From: Lunularia cruciata
Lineage: Eukaryota; Streptophyta; Marchantiopsida; Lunulariales; Lunulariaceae
Direction: 5' to 3'
Assembly: GCA_948567375.1 (NCBI GenBank)
Contig: OX419761.1
Location: 37,548,243-37,612,242, forward strand
Length of the DNA stretch: 64,000 nt
Position numbers and translations under genes: made by a program. The notes under the pieces are model-generated. The model was given only the letters and a program-made list of their open reading frames with translations. It did not search any database and had not been told where the DNA came from. Below, one piece after another: positions 1 to 12,258 of the stretch (positions are counted from its first letter, which is position 1; each line of letters begins with the position of its first letter).

Positions 1-329
1 TAAAGAGTTAGATTTGACAATCTACATTCTATTATGATGCAATAAATCTGAATATACCAAATCCTCTTCCTTTCAACACTCAAGTAGAAATATCTTACTA
101 TATGTTTAGATCAAAAGTGATATTTAAAGATTTCATAGCCCATAATTTTGGTGAGGAAAACTATCAATGAGTTATAGCCTTGGAGTCCAAATAGTAGATG
201 CCCCCTCTTGAGTGATCATATTAGCCCTCTATTGAAGTAAGAAGTAGTGATTGAGCATCTATTGTGTATACAAATCATGGAACCATAGTTCTAGGATCTG
301 ATGCAAGGAATCTAGGTATTGTTGAATGA

Positions 330-1086
330 GTTGCAGGAGATCAAGATAACAATGGAGGCATAGCAAAGTCAAATAAGTACCTTCAAGAACAATTAAGTAA
401 TGCAAGAAGGTGAACTATCCCAAAACCCACTACTAGCGGCCAAAGTACCTAAAGAGTCACTCAAGCCAATAACACTAACCCTAAGTCAACAATGAAGCCA
501 CATTGTTACTCCAAATAAAGAAGATGTGCAATATTAAGCCTTACAAGGGATAAAATTCCATGGGATTTGTGGAAAATATGATTTTAAGAATGAATCAATA
601 CTTTCTACTACTCATAATTGAGATCATAGATCAGTCTGCAAGTGTCTTTGCATGTGGATATTTGACCAATAAAGCTCTCACATGGTACAATGCTTGGGAA
701 CAATCAATGTTGGTAGAAGGAAGAGAGATTGTTTGGATGGTAATGCAAGAAGTACTATTGAAGAATTTTTAATCCGTGGATTCTATGCAGATGGTTTGAA
801 CTCGAATATGGGGGTTGGAAAAATAGAACAACATAAAAAAGTACATGGAGTCATTTTTTGATCTTCAGGCCACAATAATCAATATGAGTCCAACATAAGC
901 TCTTGGTAGTTTCAAATTGGGATTAAAAGAGCAAATTTGCCAAGATGTAATGGTACAAAATCTTTGTACTTTTTTTGAAGGCATTGCTCGCACTCAAAGA
1001 ATAGTAGGGGTGCTTGGAGTAGGTGAAAAGGTAGTCTCAAATCAACAATATTGTGCTAAAACATAATGCTTTGGTGGACCAATTCT
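330..1086 (+). pseudogene. Ty3/gypsy gag fragment
   Basis: Gag (capsid) relic of the first gypsy element. One open stretch (560-772) carries a retrotransposon-gag-like segment with the tryptophan-rich LTWYNAWEQ. After a stop, the region 835-1010 reads in pieces as YMESFF, then INMSP, then FKLGLKEQICQDV, which is the usual helical gag spacing. Several stops and frame changes separate the pieces. It is cut off on the right by the inverted LTR and resumes as a zinc knuckle near 1962. Capsid proteins of this family package element RNA; this one cannot be expressed whole. Confidence 0.6.
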
Positions 1087-1087
1087 T

Positions 1088-1690
1088 ATGGAATTGTGTA
1101 ACATTCAATTTTGATATCAAAGAGCACAACAGCTCTGAAGAGATGTAATACTCCGAGGACAAGAGAAGAGAGAAAACACAGATTGCACACTCAAACATTC
1201 GATGCCCCAAGGGAGCACCTTCTCTTTATTATATAGACAAAGAGGATCTCCTCCAAGGAAGCTCCGCCATAGGATTAGGGACACAGATAGGTGACATGTC
1301 AGCAAGCTTCACCCTTGGATTACTTACTTGGATGGGTGACCTGTCTGGTCTAGGTCCTATCTGGTTGGTCAAATGAGCTTTGACCGGAGGGAATCTTTTA
1401 GGGAATCTTCCTGTAGGAATCTCAGAATCACATGAGTAAGGTACCATTGGAAAGCTCTCGACAAGACAAACCAGGGGGAAGGGAAGGCTAGCCTTTCCTC
1501 TGATGGGGGGGGGGGGAATCTGTACATTTTCAAGGCCTAATTCATCCGTTTAGGCCTCCGAAATTGCCTTCAAAGATTTCAGGCATATTTCGATTCCTAC
1601 TCTATTAGTAGAAGTCCCCTTTTGGTGATACCTCTTTCTGATCTGTTTAGTCCATCATGTGTAACATCCTTCCAGATGTTACCAAAGCAA
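1088..1690 (-). repeat. Inverted solo LTR inside gypsy gag
   Basis: Read on the minus strand, this stretch aligns along its length with the 3' LTR at 5547-6165. Shared landmarks in order are the ATCTGGAAGGATGTTA-type start, GGCCTAAA..GATGAATTA, TTTCCAATGGTA, ATTCCCT..GGTCAAA, TAATCCAAGGGT and TATAATAAAG. No coding part of a second element follows, so it looks like a solo LTR or recombination remnant in opposite orientation. It contains a run of about a dozen G residues near 1505. A transcript crossing both copies could fold into a long hairpin. Confidence 0.75.
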
Positions 1691-1850
1691 TTCTCACCTT
1701 TAAATCATATATCTAGCTATTGGTTCTAAGGTTCTCAAGTCTATTTCGGTTTCTGCCCTATTAGTAGAAGTACTCTTTTGGTGATACTTCTATCTGATCT
1801 ATTTTGACCATCATGTATAACATCATTCTAGATGTTACCAAACCGAATTT
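1588..1850. repeat. Partial direct duplication at LTR edge
   Basis: About 100 bp around 1588-1690 (ATTAGTAGAAGT ... CAGATGTTACC) is repeated with divergence at 1741-1845. Both match the start of the element's LTR read in reverse. This looks like a second, truncated LTR end lying beside the solo LTR. Confidence 0.6.
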
Positions 1851-1961
1851 CACATCTAGATCACATGGCTAACCCTTGGTATTACAAGAGAATAAGAAGG
1901 GGTTGAAGAAAGGAGAGATGGAGTCACAGAAGGAAAAGAGGTTCAAGAAAAACAATGATGT

Positions 1962-2003
1962 TGTTACAATTGTAGTCAAGTTGGGCACATGGGCATCAAT
2001 TGT
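1962..2003 (+). pseudogene. Gag CCHC zinc knuckle and degraded protease site
   Basis: The reading C-Y-N-C-S-Q-V-G-H-M-G-I-N-C fits the retroviral-type knuckle C-x2-C-x4-H-x4-C, the RNA-binding end of gag. About 250 bp downstream (near 2257-2330) a protease-like stretch reads MIDPIATINFLS. The family's catalytic D-S/T-G-A is replaced by D-P-I-A, so the aspartic protease site is dead. Downstream in-frame stops separate it from the polymerase. Confidence 0.7.
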
Positions 2004-2707
2004 CATGCTCATCTTCTTAGAGGCCCTTGACCTCCATAAAAGTGACCTTTGAATAACATGGAGAGATAAATTGAAGAGGAAGGTGCTGAAATCATATAAA
2101 AAATGAAGATCACCAATAAGTGCACCTTGTGGCCTTATTGGCTCAATGGAGAAGAGTAAAAGTCAAGAGAGGAAGAGGAAAAATGCACAAAGGTTAAGGA
2201 ACATAAAAACACAATTGGTTGTTGTAAATGGAGTACTATAAGGTAATCAAGTGAGAGTAATGATAGACCCTATAGCAACAATTAATTTCTTGTCTCTCTT
2301 TGCTGCAATAAAGTTAGGGATGGAACTAGAGAAGGATGAGAATGTAGAAGTAGAGTTACCTTATGGTTAGACATAGATGATTGAGTCATTACCTAAAAAG
2401 GTAGCACTCTATGTAAGAGTATAAGAATAAATTGGGTGTTGAGTGATACGGTTAGCTTGTTACAATGTGATCTTAGGTATGCTATAAATGGAACACTACA
2501 AACCCACTATTTATTCGAGAAACAAAGTAGTGAAAACAACCAATAGAAGATCATTGGAGTTAAAGAAGTTCACAAAAGCAAAAATTGCCTCTCTATGTCA
2601 TAAGGAAAATAGATATTAGTAGACATATAGATGTTTCATTGGTTTAATAACAAAATTATAGAGTGCAACTTGATGGAAAAATTCTTAAGAATTTGAAAGA
2701 TACGGTC

Positions 2708-3420
2708 AATGAGTTTTAAGATGTCTTCTTGGATTATTTACCCTCAAGATTACCACCAAAAAAGAGAATAGATTATAAAATTGAGATACTTCTTGGGAAG
2801 ACACCTTCTTGTAAGGCCCCATGTCGACTATCACCTTATGAGTTAGAGGAGTGTAAGGCTCAAATCAAGGATATGCCATAAAAAAGGTTTATCCATCCCA
2901 ACATATCACCATATAAAGATCTTGTCTTATTTGTGAAGAAGAAGGATAGTATAATACGCATGTGCATTAACTATCAAAGTCTAAATCATCAAACAATGAA
3001 GAACAAATACCCATTACCTTGCATGGATGAGATGTTTGATCAACTCAACAGGGCAAAAAACTTCAACAAACTTGATATGTGGAGTGATTACATCCAAATC
3101 AAGATCATAGAGGAAGGTATACACAAAACTACCTTTCAAACAAGGTATGGTCACTTTGAGTACCTGGTGATGCAATTTGGCTTCACCAACACACCAACCA
3201 CTTTCATGAACTTGATGAATGACAAATTTTGTTTATACTTTGATAAATCTATTATTATTTTCCTTGATGAAATCTTAGTCTACAACATGATGATGATGGA
3301 GCACAAGCAACATCTACAAGAAGTCTTCCAGATTCTATGACAAAATCAATCATATACCAAAATCTCAAAGTGCAAGTTTGGCAAGTCTAAAGTAGACTAC
3401 TTGGGGCGTAGAGTAAGTGT
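2708..3420 (+). pseudogene. Ty3/gypsy reverse transcriptase relic
   Basis: The region starts with a DVFLDYLPSRLPP-type RT entry and PCRLSPYELEE. It then has an open stretch 2933-3340 with MCINYQSLN, KNKYPLPCMDE, KLDMWSDYIQIKI, TTFQTRYGHFEYLVMQFGF and FLDEILVYN. The family's catalytic Y/F-x-D-D box reads F-L-D-E, so the second essential aspartate is lost in addition to flanking stops. The domain copies element RNA into DNA in live relatives. It is followed directly by RNase H. Confidence 0.85.
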
Positions 3421-3649
3421 AAAAGGTATCCAAGTGTTAAATAATAAAATATATTATTAAAAAATGAAGTGCTCTAAGAGATCAGACTCAACTCAAGAGT
3501 TTCTTGGGGTTGATAGGGTTCTATTATCAACTTTTCAAGGACTTCTCTAAGGTGGCATAACCTCTAACAACACTACTTGGCAAGGGGAAGAAGTGGATGT
3601 GGTGAACCACATAAGAACTGGCCTTTTAGGAATTAAAAGATGCCAATGC

Positions 3650-4010
3650 ACTAGTTTTGAAATGATATGATCCAAAATGCCCAATCTAGCTTGTTACAAA
3701 TGCATCAAGTGTTGAAATAGAAGTAGTCCTACAATAGGGATGCAATGGCGGATGGCACCCAATTGCATATTTATCTTGAAAATTATTATTGGCAAAATGC
3801 AACTATTACACCACCAAATGAAAAGAGTTGGTCATTGTCCTTGTAACCAAGCATTGGAAGCACTATCTTGGTGGGAAGGCATTTGTAGTGGAGATAAACC
3901 ACAAACCTCTAGTCTACCTCAAGACACAAAAATATTTATCTCATCAATAGATTTAATGTGCAGAGTAGAGATAATGGTTCAACATGAATATCAAATATGT
4001 AGAAGGCAAG
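3650..4010 (+). pseudogene. Ty3/gypsy RNase H relic
   Basis: Broken frames read as LVTNAS, then WHPIAYLS, KCNYYTTK, HWKHYLGGKAF and INHKPLVYL. This is the order of the RNase H domain that degrades the RNA strand during element replication. It lies between RT and integrase as expected. Frameshifts near 3725, 3830 and 3960 prevent translation. Confidence 0.7.
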
Positions 4011-4199
4011 AAGTAATTTGTAAATGCATTCACCCAAATGCCTATGGCAAACAATCTGGCATTAGAGGTCAAGATGAGCTCAAAATTCTGGCCAAGGAAT
4101 CTTATTATTATAAAGATAGATCCACAGATTGTAGGAACTCAATCATCCAAAGGTATGATCAATACCAAAGGACTCACCTTTTTTGATTGCAAGTTATGG

Positions 4200-4980
4200 A
4201 TCCTGGATGCCAATGCCCCAAACATAAGAATCATCATCCTAGCAAAATGTCATGATTTTGCCATTATAGGTCATGTTGGAGTAGACACTACCTTAGATGT
4301 AGTCAAACACCATTACTATTGGTCCAAGATGAGTAATGATAGGATGGAGTACGTTGAAAGCTTCCTACTCTATCAAAAAAATAAAGTCTCTAATTAGGCT
4401 CCCATAAGAGTCCTTCAACCTCTCCCTACTCCTACACAATGTTGAGAACAAGTCAACATGGATTTGGTTTGTGAATTGCCCAAGACCACCTTAAGCTTTG
4501 ACTCCATTGTAATCTTTGTAGACCAACTCAACAAAAGTATTCATGTGTGTCCTATGACCAAGAATATAATTGCTCCATAATAGCTCAATTGTATTTTTTT
4601 GTAGTCTTTTCTCACCATGGTATGTCTCTAATGTTCATCACCAATCAAGGAACTCAATTCACTAGATTTTTTAGAGAACACTCTTTGGCATCTTTAAAAC
4701 CAAATTGGCCATGTCCACAAGGAACCATCCACAGTTTATGGACAAACAAAATAGGCTAATTGTACTATTGAAAACATGCTCCGGAGCTTCACCTTAGAGG
4801 AGCAAGAAAGGTGGGCACCTTACTTCCACTGGTGGAACTTGCCTACAATAATCTAGTGAATGCATCTACATAGGTCACACCATTCTTCCTCATGTATGGA
4901 GAGCACACTTTCACACCTTCAAGCTTGGTAAAGATATGCCTAGTGGCTACAAAGGTTGATATTGTCAACACTTTTATTTC
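4200..4980 (+). pseudogene. Ty3/gypsy integrase relic
   Basis: The N-terminal zinc-binding part is seen at 4240-4400 as HDFAIIGHVGVDTT, HHYYWSKM and a degraded Cys pair. The core follows as VNMDLVCELPKT, FDSIVIFVDQLNKS, MFITNQGTQFT and a WAPYFHWWNL..YNN-like tail, spread over several frames with stops. The tail region to about 5250 includes GPCKLKPCLIGPF-type linker sequence and no clear chromodomain. Confidence 0.75.
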
Positions 4981-5532
4981 TAGAATCTAACCAGGTGTGG
5001 AGAACACCAAGCATAGGTTGCAGATCACCCAAAATTGATAGAATAGTATGAAGATGCGCATCATAGGCACTTGGAGTTTGGCATTGGGGATCAAGTCTAG
5101 TTATCCATAACCAAACTCACATTAGTTGGCCCTTGTAAGCTCAAACCTTGTTTAATTGGGCCTTTTTTCATCTTGTATTGAATCGGCATAGTGGCCTATC
5201 ACCTCAAGTTACCACCACATATGAGAACCATCAAATGTTCCATTTTTCCTTACTTTGTAAATATGCACTCCAACTGCCCCACTTTCCTTTTCATACAAGA
5301 AGTTAGACCTTGCCTAACACTCATTGATGGCACGGAAGAATAGGAAGTCAAAACATTCTCCAAAAATGCAAATGCATACATGGTACCCACCATCCGTGTG
5401 TGGAATATCTTGTACATTGGAAAGGGTAGCCATTGTATGAGGCAACATGAGAGTTAGTAGCTAACTTGACCCATGCATTGGTGTTAGTGCAGTCTTTTGA
5501 GCTACAACTTTACAATGAGGACATTGTGTCTT

Positions 5533-5546
5533 AAAAGGGGGAGGAT
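5533..5546 (+). other. Polypurine tract of gypsy element 1
   Basis: The run AAAAGGGGGAGGAT lies immediately upstream of the TGTAATACC start of the 3' LTR. This is the position and composition expected of the plus-strand primer of an LTR retrotransposon. Confidence 0.75.
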
Positions 5547-6165
5547 TGTAATACCATTAGCATGACATGTTATCTAAAGGTGGAAATTTTCTTGATAATA
5601 TCTAGAAGGATATTATGTATGATGATTTACGTAGATTAGATAGAGGTGTCACCAAAAGCGTACTTTCACTAATAGTGTAGAGGCCAGAAACACACTAGAA
5701 ACTTTTGAGCCAATTTTGGAGGCCTAAATAGATGAATTAAGCCTTGAAAATTAAAAGATTCCTCCCCTCTTTGGAAGAAAAAAGTGTTTGCTTTCACCCC
5801 ATGTCTTATCAAGAATTTTCCAATGGTATTGTTCTCACTCATATTGTTTTGAGCTTCTTATAGGAATACTCTCCAAAGATTCCCTCGAGTCAAACTTTTT
5901 TGACCAGCTAATTAGGACAAGGATCAACATGTCAACCCATCCATGCAACTAATCTAAATGTGGAGCTCAGTGACATATCATCAATCCATATGTCTAATCC
6001 AAGGGTTAAGCTCTCTTTGAGTAGATACTCTTTGTTATATAATAAAGACAAGATGATCTTTTTACACATCATACAATTGAAGACTGAAGCCTTGTTTTTT
6101 TTCTCTTGTATTTCTCCTATCCTTGGAACATTATACCTTATCAATGATCTATTCTATAATATTTA
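5547..6165 (+). repeat. 3' LTR of gypsy element 1
   Basis: It starts TGTAATACC directly after the polypurine tract and ends near 6165, where similarity to the inverted copy at 1088-1690 fades (possible terminal CA near 6171). It contains a TATA-like TTGTTATATAATAAAG near 6030, consistent with an LTR promoter. Length is about 620 bp. Confidence 0.7.
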
Positions 6166-6170
6166 GCATG

Positions 6171-8300
6171 CTTTTATCAATCAATTTGCAATAATATTTC
6201 CATACTAATTACATTATCAATTAATATATTCTATCAAATTTAGTATGATTTTATAAATTAAAGAAAATTTATATAATAAAAATTAACTCTTTCATTAATC
6301 TATCCCATGTGATCATTTACAAATTTTAGCATCAATTTCATCCACCATCTTGTCTACAAAACAACATTTACTTAAGACATTTTAAAGATATTATTGAGTA
6401 CACCCAAGATTGGAAATACTACCAACACCTACTTTCAAAAACCAAATTTACACAATTAAGTTTCTGTATTACTTCTTTTGTGTAGAGGAGAACAAAATTC
6501 ATGCAAAGTATCCTCTCTAAAGCTCAAATTTACGATACATCCTATCTTGAGGAGACTATATCCTATCTTGGGGAGACTAGAAAGCAGAGCATTAGTGGTA
6601 TATATGACTACTTTGACTTCACAAATAGTGCTCTTACAATGCCTAAAGAATTATTAATAATATGTATGGTAACTTTGAGGTAGACTACGAGTAGTTACCA
6701 AAAAACTTTAATTAAAATTTAATAAAATAATTATTCTAGCAGATTTTTTGAGATGTTATAAATTATGTAATAATAAACTACTTAAGTACCTCAATCAAAG
6801 CCAATAAATATGCTATATTCAATCACTTATCTAATCATCTAGAAATGGTTAGTAATTACTTGTCTATAACCATAAAATCTGAGTATAAATTGTTACTATC
6901 TACCTTAAAATATTTTATGTTCTTAAGAGAAGTCTCTACTTGCTCAAAGTCAACCTTGTATTGATCAAGGTTATCAATTGTGGAGGATTATTAAACCCTC
7001 TTTTTTGTTTCCATACAAACAACTACATCTATCCTTTGAGTTTAGAAATTAAGACAAGGATAGAATCTATTATCAAATGGAAAAAGTTACTTTCAAATCT
7101 ATTTAAAATATACGGAGACACCAAAGAAGATGATTCAATTCCAAAGTGCTTTGGTACTAAGATTGCATGGCAAGGACAATCCCTTTTAGAGATCTTGATT
7201 TAGTAAAAATTGCTTATTTACAAACAGTTTGTAGTTTTTTGAACAGTAAACTGACATATATAATGTGAAGTGTTTAAATTTTTTATAAAAAATAAAAAAC
7301 TTGTATATTCATATTCAAAGGTATTAATTATAGTAATTTATATATTTTTATTTTACTTAATTGGCTTACATCAGATGTAGTGCTGTACATATTTTTATTT
7401 CATGCTCTTGAATTTTACTCCGATGTATTATTATTTTAATTTTTTGAAATGATTTGATTGTGTATTTAATTTAAATCTTAAAGTTTCTTATGATCAAAAT
7501 CCAAGGAAAATTAATATTTTTTGTATTATTACCTCTATCCAACTCTACAGTTTTACAAGAATTAAAATTTTAGACAATATTATAAGCATGAAATAGTACA
7601 CTATCTCTTCAATCTTCTTAGATTTTACAATAAACAAGATCTTATAATGTTAATTGTTGTCCTCCGTATTCTTTATTTTCCATAGGTACTTTCAAATTTT
7701 CAAGGGAAATTAACCTGGAATTATATTTTCTTCTTGAAGTTCTCAACACTAAACACCATACCACATCTCTTCAATCATTTTTATGCTTTTATAGGAGGAA
7801 AAGCAATGCAGAAGCTAGATTTGTATAAGTTTGATTTTAAGTTAAATTTTGGTTGGTTATTTCCTGTATTATTTTTCAGTTTTATCAATCTCAGAAAGTA
7901 AGTTAACTGATTATATATAAAAAATGGTAAGAAATATTTTCCATAAATAAGAATTTATGATAAGTGATAGATATTAAAACAAAATATTAGAGAGATATTA
8001 TGATGTGGAGAATTGATTTGTTAACTTTTGATTAATGAACAACTGATTTGTGAGGTTGTACATACATTTATCGTGAATATGAATATTTGACTTAAAAAAA
8101 TCTGTATTTAATGTGAGGAATTTGTATCAATAAAATGGAAACGTAGGGATTATTTTTGGCCACGGGTTTGAGGAGATGTTTGCTAGCAAAAAGAAAGTCT
8201 ATTTAATATTTTTCAATTTAAAAAGTTTTCAATAACAATGTTTTCATATTCTCTTGACGATTCAAGAGAATATGATATGTCATAAGTTTTGCAGGAGTGG
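6171..8300. other. AT-rich non-coding stretch
   Basis: No recognisable gene was found. Short open frames (6501-6683, 6940-7203) match nothing I know and have the composition of the surrounding AT-rich DNA. A short imperfect direct repeat of a TATCCTATCTTG.GGAGACTA unit occurs at about 6538-6582. Confidence 0.6.
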
Positions 8301-10260
8301 ATGTGGAGAGAGTATATATATGGAATTGCGTCAATCTCTGTCGTAAATTATTGATTGTATTCAAAAGCACTCTATGTTAATGGCAGGTAATCATTATTAT
8401 TGTTACTGTGCTCAAAGACATCAATTGTAACAATAAGTTTACTCTTATGCCAATATAGAATGGGGAGGTATTTTACCACCACAAACGAGAGATTTTTGGG
8501 TTTTGAATTAATCATTGGGATATGAATTAGTCATTCAAATCTTCAATATATCCCCCGGTTAACGTACACTACCCTCAACTTTTATAATTCGGTTTATTAG
8601 TTCTATCTTCATGAGAAAATCAAGCCAATTTCTGTCAAGAAGGTTTTTGAAACGATTCATCACTAACACTGCTCTAAGATAAAGCTAGAAACACCACTTA
8701 GTATAGAGTCTAAGAAGCCCAGTATGGACCACGAACTTTAGTAAGATTATTCTCCGACAAGAATCCCAAAATCCTCATGATTAGTGTGTACGACATATAA
8801 TGAATAGGTAATGGAGACACACTCAAGAAGATGAGAGTGCCAGCGCATGGAGCTTGGAGCAGGAATCTGGCAATTTGAATTTCGTACTGGCTGCCAACGA
8901 ACACTAGATAATGCGGGGTTCCGTATGAGTTCAAACTAAAAGAGAAAGAAAGTTCAGAACAGCGAGGCATTCGAAACTGAGAGCCACTACGCGGAAAGAA
9001 CGAGTACTATGCACTTTACAATATAATCCGTCTTGCAGTTCAGAACGCTACGCGTGATGTCTAGATCTACTATTCATCAGACACGATCTGGTGAAGCGCA
9101 GGACGAGACTAGCGCTACTGGACTTTCGAGCTGAATAGCTTTGGTACAAAGATCATACTCTTGAATGCTGTATCCTGGCAATTCAATTCGCATTCGGAGC
9201 CAGATTTGTTATCTTGGTACTTCTGATTTGTTACATGCATTTCTGTTTGTGTCTGGTGGATGAAATTCACCGAGTTCACATAGAAGCAGAAAGGACCCTA
9301 CCCACAGAAAGCCAAGGACTTCAACACTGGACCCGGAAAAACTTGTTTGAATCTGAGGGGACTTCCGACAGATAAAAGTTAAGATTAAGGCAATCTCTCT
9401 GGAATTCTCACCAGCGCCTGGTAGAATTGGAATCAGCTGAGAAGAAAGGATTTGGCCTCCAAGATCATGCCCCAGATTTATCCTCGCTAAGAGTTCACAG
9501 TTGGATGGAGTAAATTTTGTGAATATCGCTTCTTCGAGCTGGAGTGGACCTTTATTTACTGCGTTTAGTTCGTTCATTCCGACCAAGGGTTCGCAGCTAA
9601 TCTTTAAGCTTGATTGCAATTTGGACACAATTTTGAGGTGCAACAAGGCTTTTGCTTACAGTATGATGAACGGAAAGATTGAGCAACACTCGTGGATTAC
9701 TATAGAACAAAGATGCAGCGCGGAAGACCCAGCTTGGGATCCAAGACCTAAAAGAAAGTGTCAGGGAAAGGGGTCGTGTCTCTTCTGGGCGCCTTGCAGA
9801 ATATGTGCGAGAATCTTAAAGGTGTGGAGCAAATGCTGGATCGGATCGAAACCAAGCAACAAAACCAGAACTGTAAAGAAATTGCCCAGGCACTGTTATT
9901 ACAACTGAAGTATTTGATGGTTTTCTACCCAAGACTCCGTTTCTTTCTTTTATTTCGCGTTTGAATTACTCAAGGTTCTTCCAAGTATCCGGACAGCAAA
10001 AACATGGCCAAGGTGAATTTAAAGATGGCCGTATGAAGCTTGTGTGCAAAGAAGGGAGTAGCATATGGTCAGTATTCAAGGAGACATGTTCTGGGATGGA
10101 ATGTCCAGAGCACATTAGCAAGATTTTTGTTCGCGATTACTGACTAGAATGCGGATTACCAACCCCGACTTGACTTTGCTATGGTGGATGAGTATGGTAC
10201 TGGGATAGTACTGAATCTCACTCCTGACGACCAGAATTTGTGAAATTTGACTTGAACAAC
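8301..10260. other. Unrecognised sequence, possible gene relic
   Basis: Base composition becomes richer in G and C than in the preceding 2 kb, and several medium open frames occur. One is on the minus strand (9209-9646). Plus-strand frames occur at 9758-9964 (VVSLLGALQNMCENLKGVEQ, helix-like) and 9961-10143. None could be assigned to a family and no convincing exon chain emerged. It could be a decayed spliced gene. A protein-profile search of all six frames would decide. Confidence 0.3.
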
Positions 10261-10884
10261 CATAATATATGAACAGTATTTTACTTAAATATCTGATTTC
10301 TCAGAGCAGGTCCTGGACCAGCTTTTAATAAGGTTGGTACGGTAGCTGTGACAATGGACGACTACGTGTACCTGACAATGCAATGCTCTTTTAAACTTGA
10401 AGTATACTCACGTCCAGCCAGATTCTTAATTACCTGCTATGATCTTGCAAGTTGAACTTGGAAATCTGGTATTTCATGTGGTACTTACTAGTCTGCTTCA
10501 GAGTAACCCAGCTCCAGAGAGATAAGCTCTGAATCAAATAACGTTCGTTTTGTTTGAATTGGTTACCTATGACTTGAAACGTTCGTACGCCAACCTGAAA
10601 CGTTCATTTCAAACTTTCCAGTCCGCAATTTGATTTGTACGACTGGTAATTTATCAGGAGTTCTCATCAAAATCTACATTGTCACCGAACCGCACTAAGC
10701 GATCTGGCACCCTTCCTCTATACGAAAATATGCTCGGGAAAACACACGTATTGAACTAAAGTTAAGGAAACGTTCTTCAACGCTTTTGCAACATGGAAAT
10801 TCACTTTCTAGTCCACCCGGCATTGTAACCAGAAAATTCACTTCGCATTGTATGCTATCGTTTCTCTATTTCTCTATTACACAG
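10261..10884. other. Non-coding interval with AACGTTC motifs
   Basis: Nothing coding was recognised. The octamer-like AAACGTTC recurs at about 10540, 10575, 10602 and 10768. This may be chance or a short degenerate repeat. Confidence 0.35.
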
Positions 10885-12040
10885 ATGGATTTCTTCCAAG
10901 ACTTGGTGACAAGAATGGAGATGATAGTTCCAAGGCACTTCAAGATCAAAATACAATCTTATGACTATGAATTGTATGGGAGTATTTTTTTTTTTAAGAG
11001 TGTGAAAGATATATTGTACTCAAAATTAAGTTGATGTAAGAGAGAACCTTGATGTGCTCAACTGGAGTGGGAGCAGAAGGTACACTTGAAATATCAAATA
11101 TCAAAGCAAAATATGTTTTATGTACATAATGAGCTTGCATTTGCCGAGCCTTCAAAATACCTTTCTATTATGCTTGAGACATTGTATCATAGTAAGACTT
11201 AGATCTCTTGTACTTCAAGTACGTTTTAATCTTTCTAACATAACTTTCAACCATTACTAAATTGGGATGTTGACAAATTGTTTTGGTTGTTTTGTCTATT
11301 TGGCATTAGTTGGTTTGTTGGGTGGTAAACCTAACTATTGCTAAGAAGTGAGCTCTTTCATCAAGTGTTTCCGCGACATGGAAATTGTTCATTAAGGGTT
11401 TCCTAATTAAGTATTTTCATAACTTGGAGATTTTTGATGGTGATTATCGAGGTGATCTTTCCTTTTGTTGTGGATGGAAGTGAGATGCTTGATCTGATGT
11501 ATTGACGGATAAAGAGAGCTTCAGAAGACCTGTCTAGACGTTCGTGGTGGGAGTCTTGATTTCATAGACAATGTTCTTTGGTGTGCAAATAAGAATGCAG
11601 CAATGGCAAGTGCAATGAGTGATACAAGCAAGTTCCATACTTTCCACAACATCGACTCATTAATGGGACAACTCATTAAATAATAACAAAAATTTACTTT
11701 TCATGATCAAATAAATTCGAGGCGAAGGCAAGCGCAACAAGTGATACAAGGGAGTTTAATACTTTTCCACAACATTTATTCATGAACGGATAACTCATCA
11801 GAAAATAATGAGAATTTGCTTGTTACGGTTTTTATGAGTAATTTGTTACTAAGGATATTTTCATCTCAGTACGTTATTATAAAATTATGAGTTAAATTTT
11901 TGCTAAGGGTATTTTAAGCATGCTGACATAGTTTTATAACTTCCTCAGGGTTGGTCATTCTCATGAGATGATTAATGCTTTGTATTTTATAAATAGATCA
12001 ACTCTTATCAAAAAAGGTGATGCATCTTAGATTGATACAG

Positions 12041-12258
12041 TTTCTGGCCAAGGTCTTTAGGTCTTTAGTACAAAAAAATGTGAAAGTAAATCTTTTCTCA
12101 TGCAAGAAGTTATTGATTACAGATCTTATATTGAAGCATATGTGTTCAAGATGTTTCTGGCCAAGGTCCTTAGTTAAAAAAGTGTGCGAGTAGTTCTTTC
12201 TTCATGCAAGAAGTTGTTGATTATAGATCTTATATTGAAGTATATGTGTTTAAAATGA
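12041..12258. repeat. Two-unit tandem repeat, period 113 bp
   Basis: The block from TTTCTGGCCAAGGTC to GAAGCATATGTGTTCAA (12041-12153) is repeated with divergence at 12154-12258. The matching place in duplication copy 2 (about 28912-29012) has one unit only, so the doubling followed or was lost after the segmental duplication. Confidence 0.8.

Larger units (their letters stand above)
1..6165 (+). mobile_element. Degraded Ty3/gypsy LTR retrotransposon, 5' end outside window
   Basis: Plus-strand Ty3/gypsy order is visible: gag-like segment, CCHC knuckle, degraded protease, reverse transcriptase, RNase H, integrase, polypurine tract, 3' LTR. Every domain is broken by stops or frameshifts, so the element cannot make its own proteins. 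The 5' LTR and primer site lie before base 1. The gag part is interrupted by an inverted copy of the element's own type of LTR (about 1088-1690) and a further partial repeat up to about 1860. Order and motifs are seen directly. The family is assigned from the RT-RNase H-integrase order and the HHCC integrase. No chromodomain was seen here. Confidence 0.85.

Noticed and set aside
9209..9646. 145-codon minus-strand open frame as a gene
   Set aside because: No start with context, no family motif, and overlapping equally long plus-strand frames. Kept only as part of an unrecognised region.
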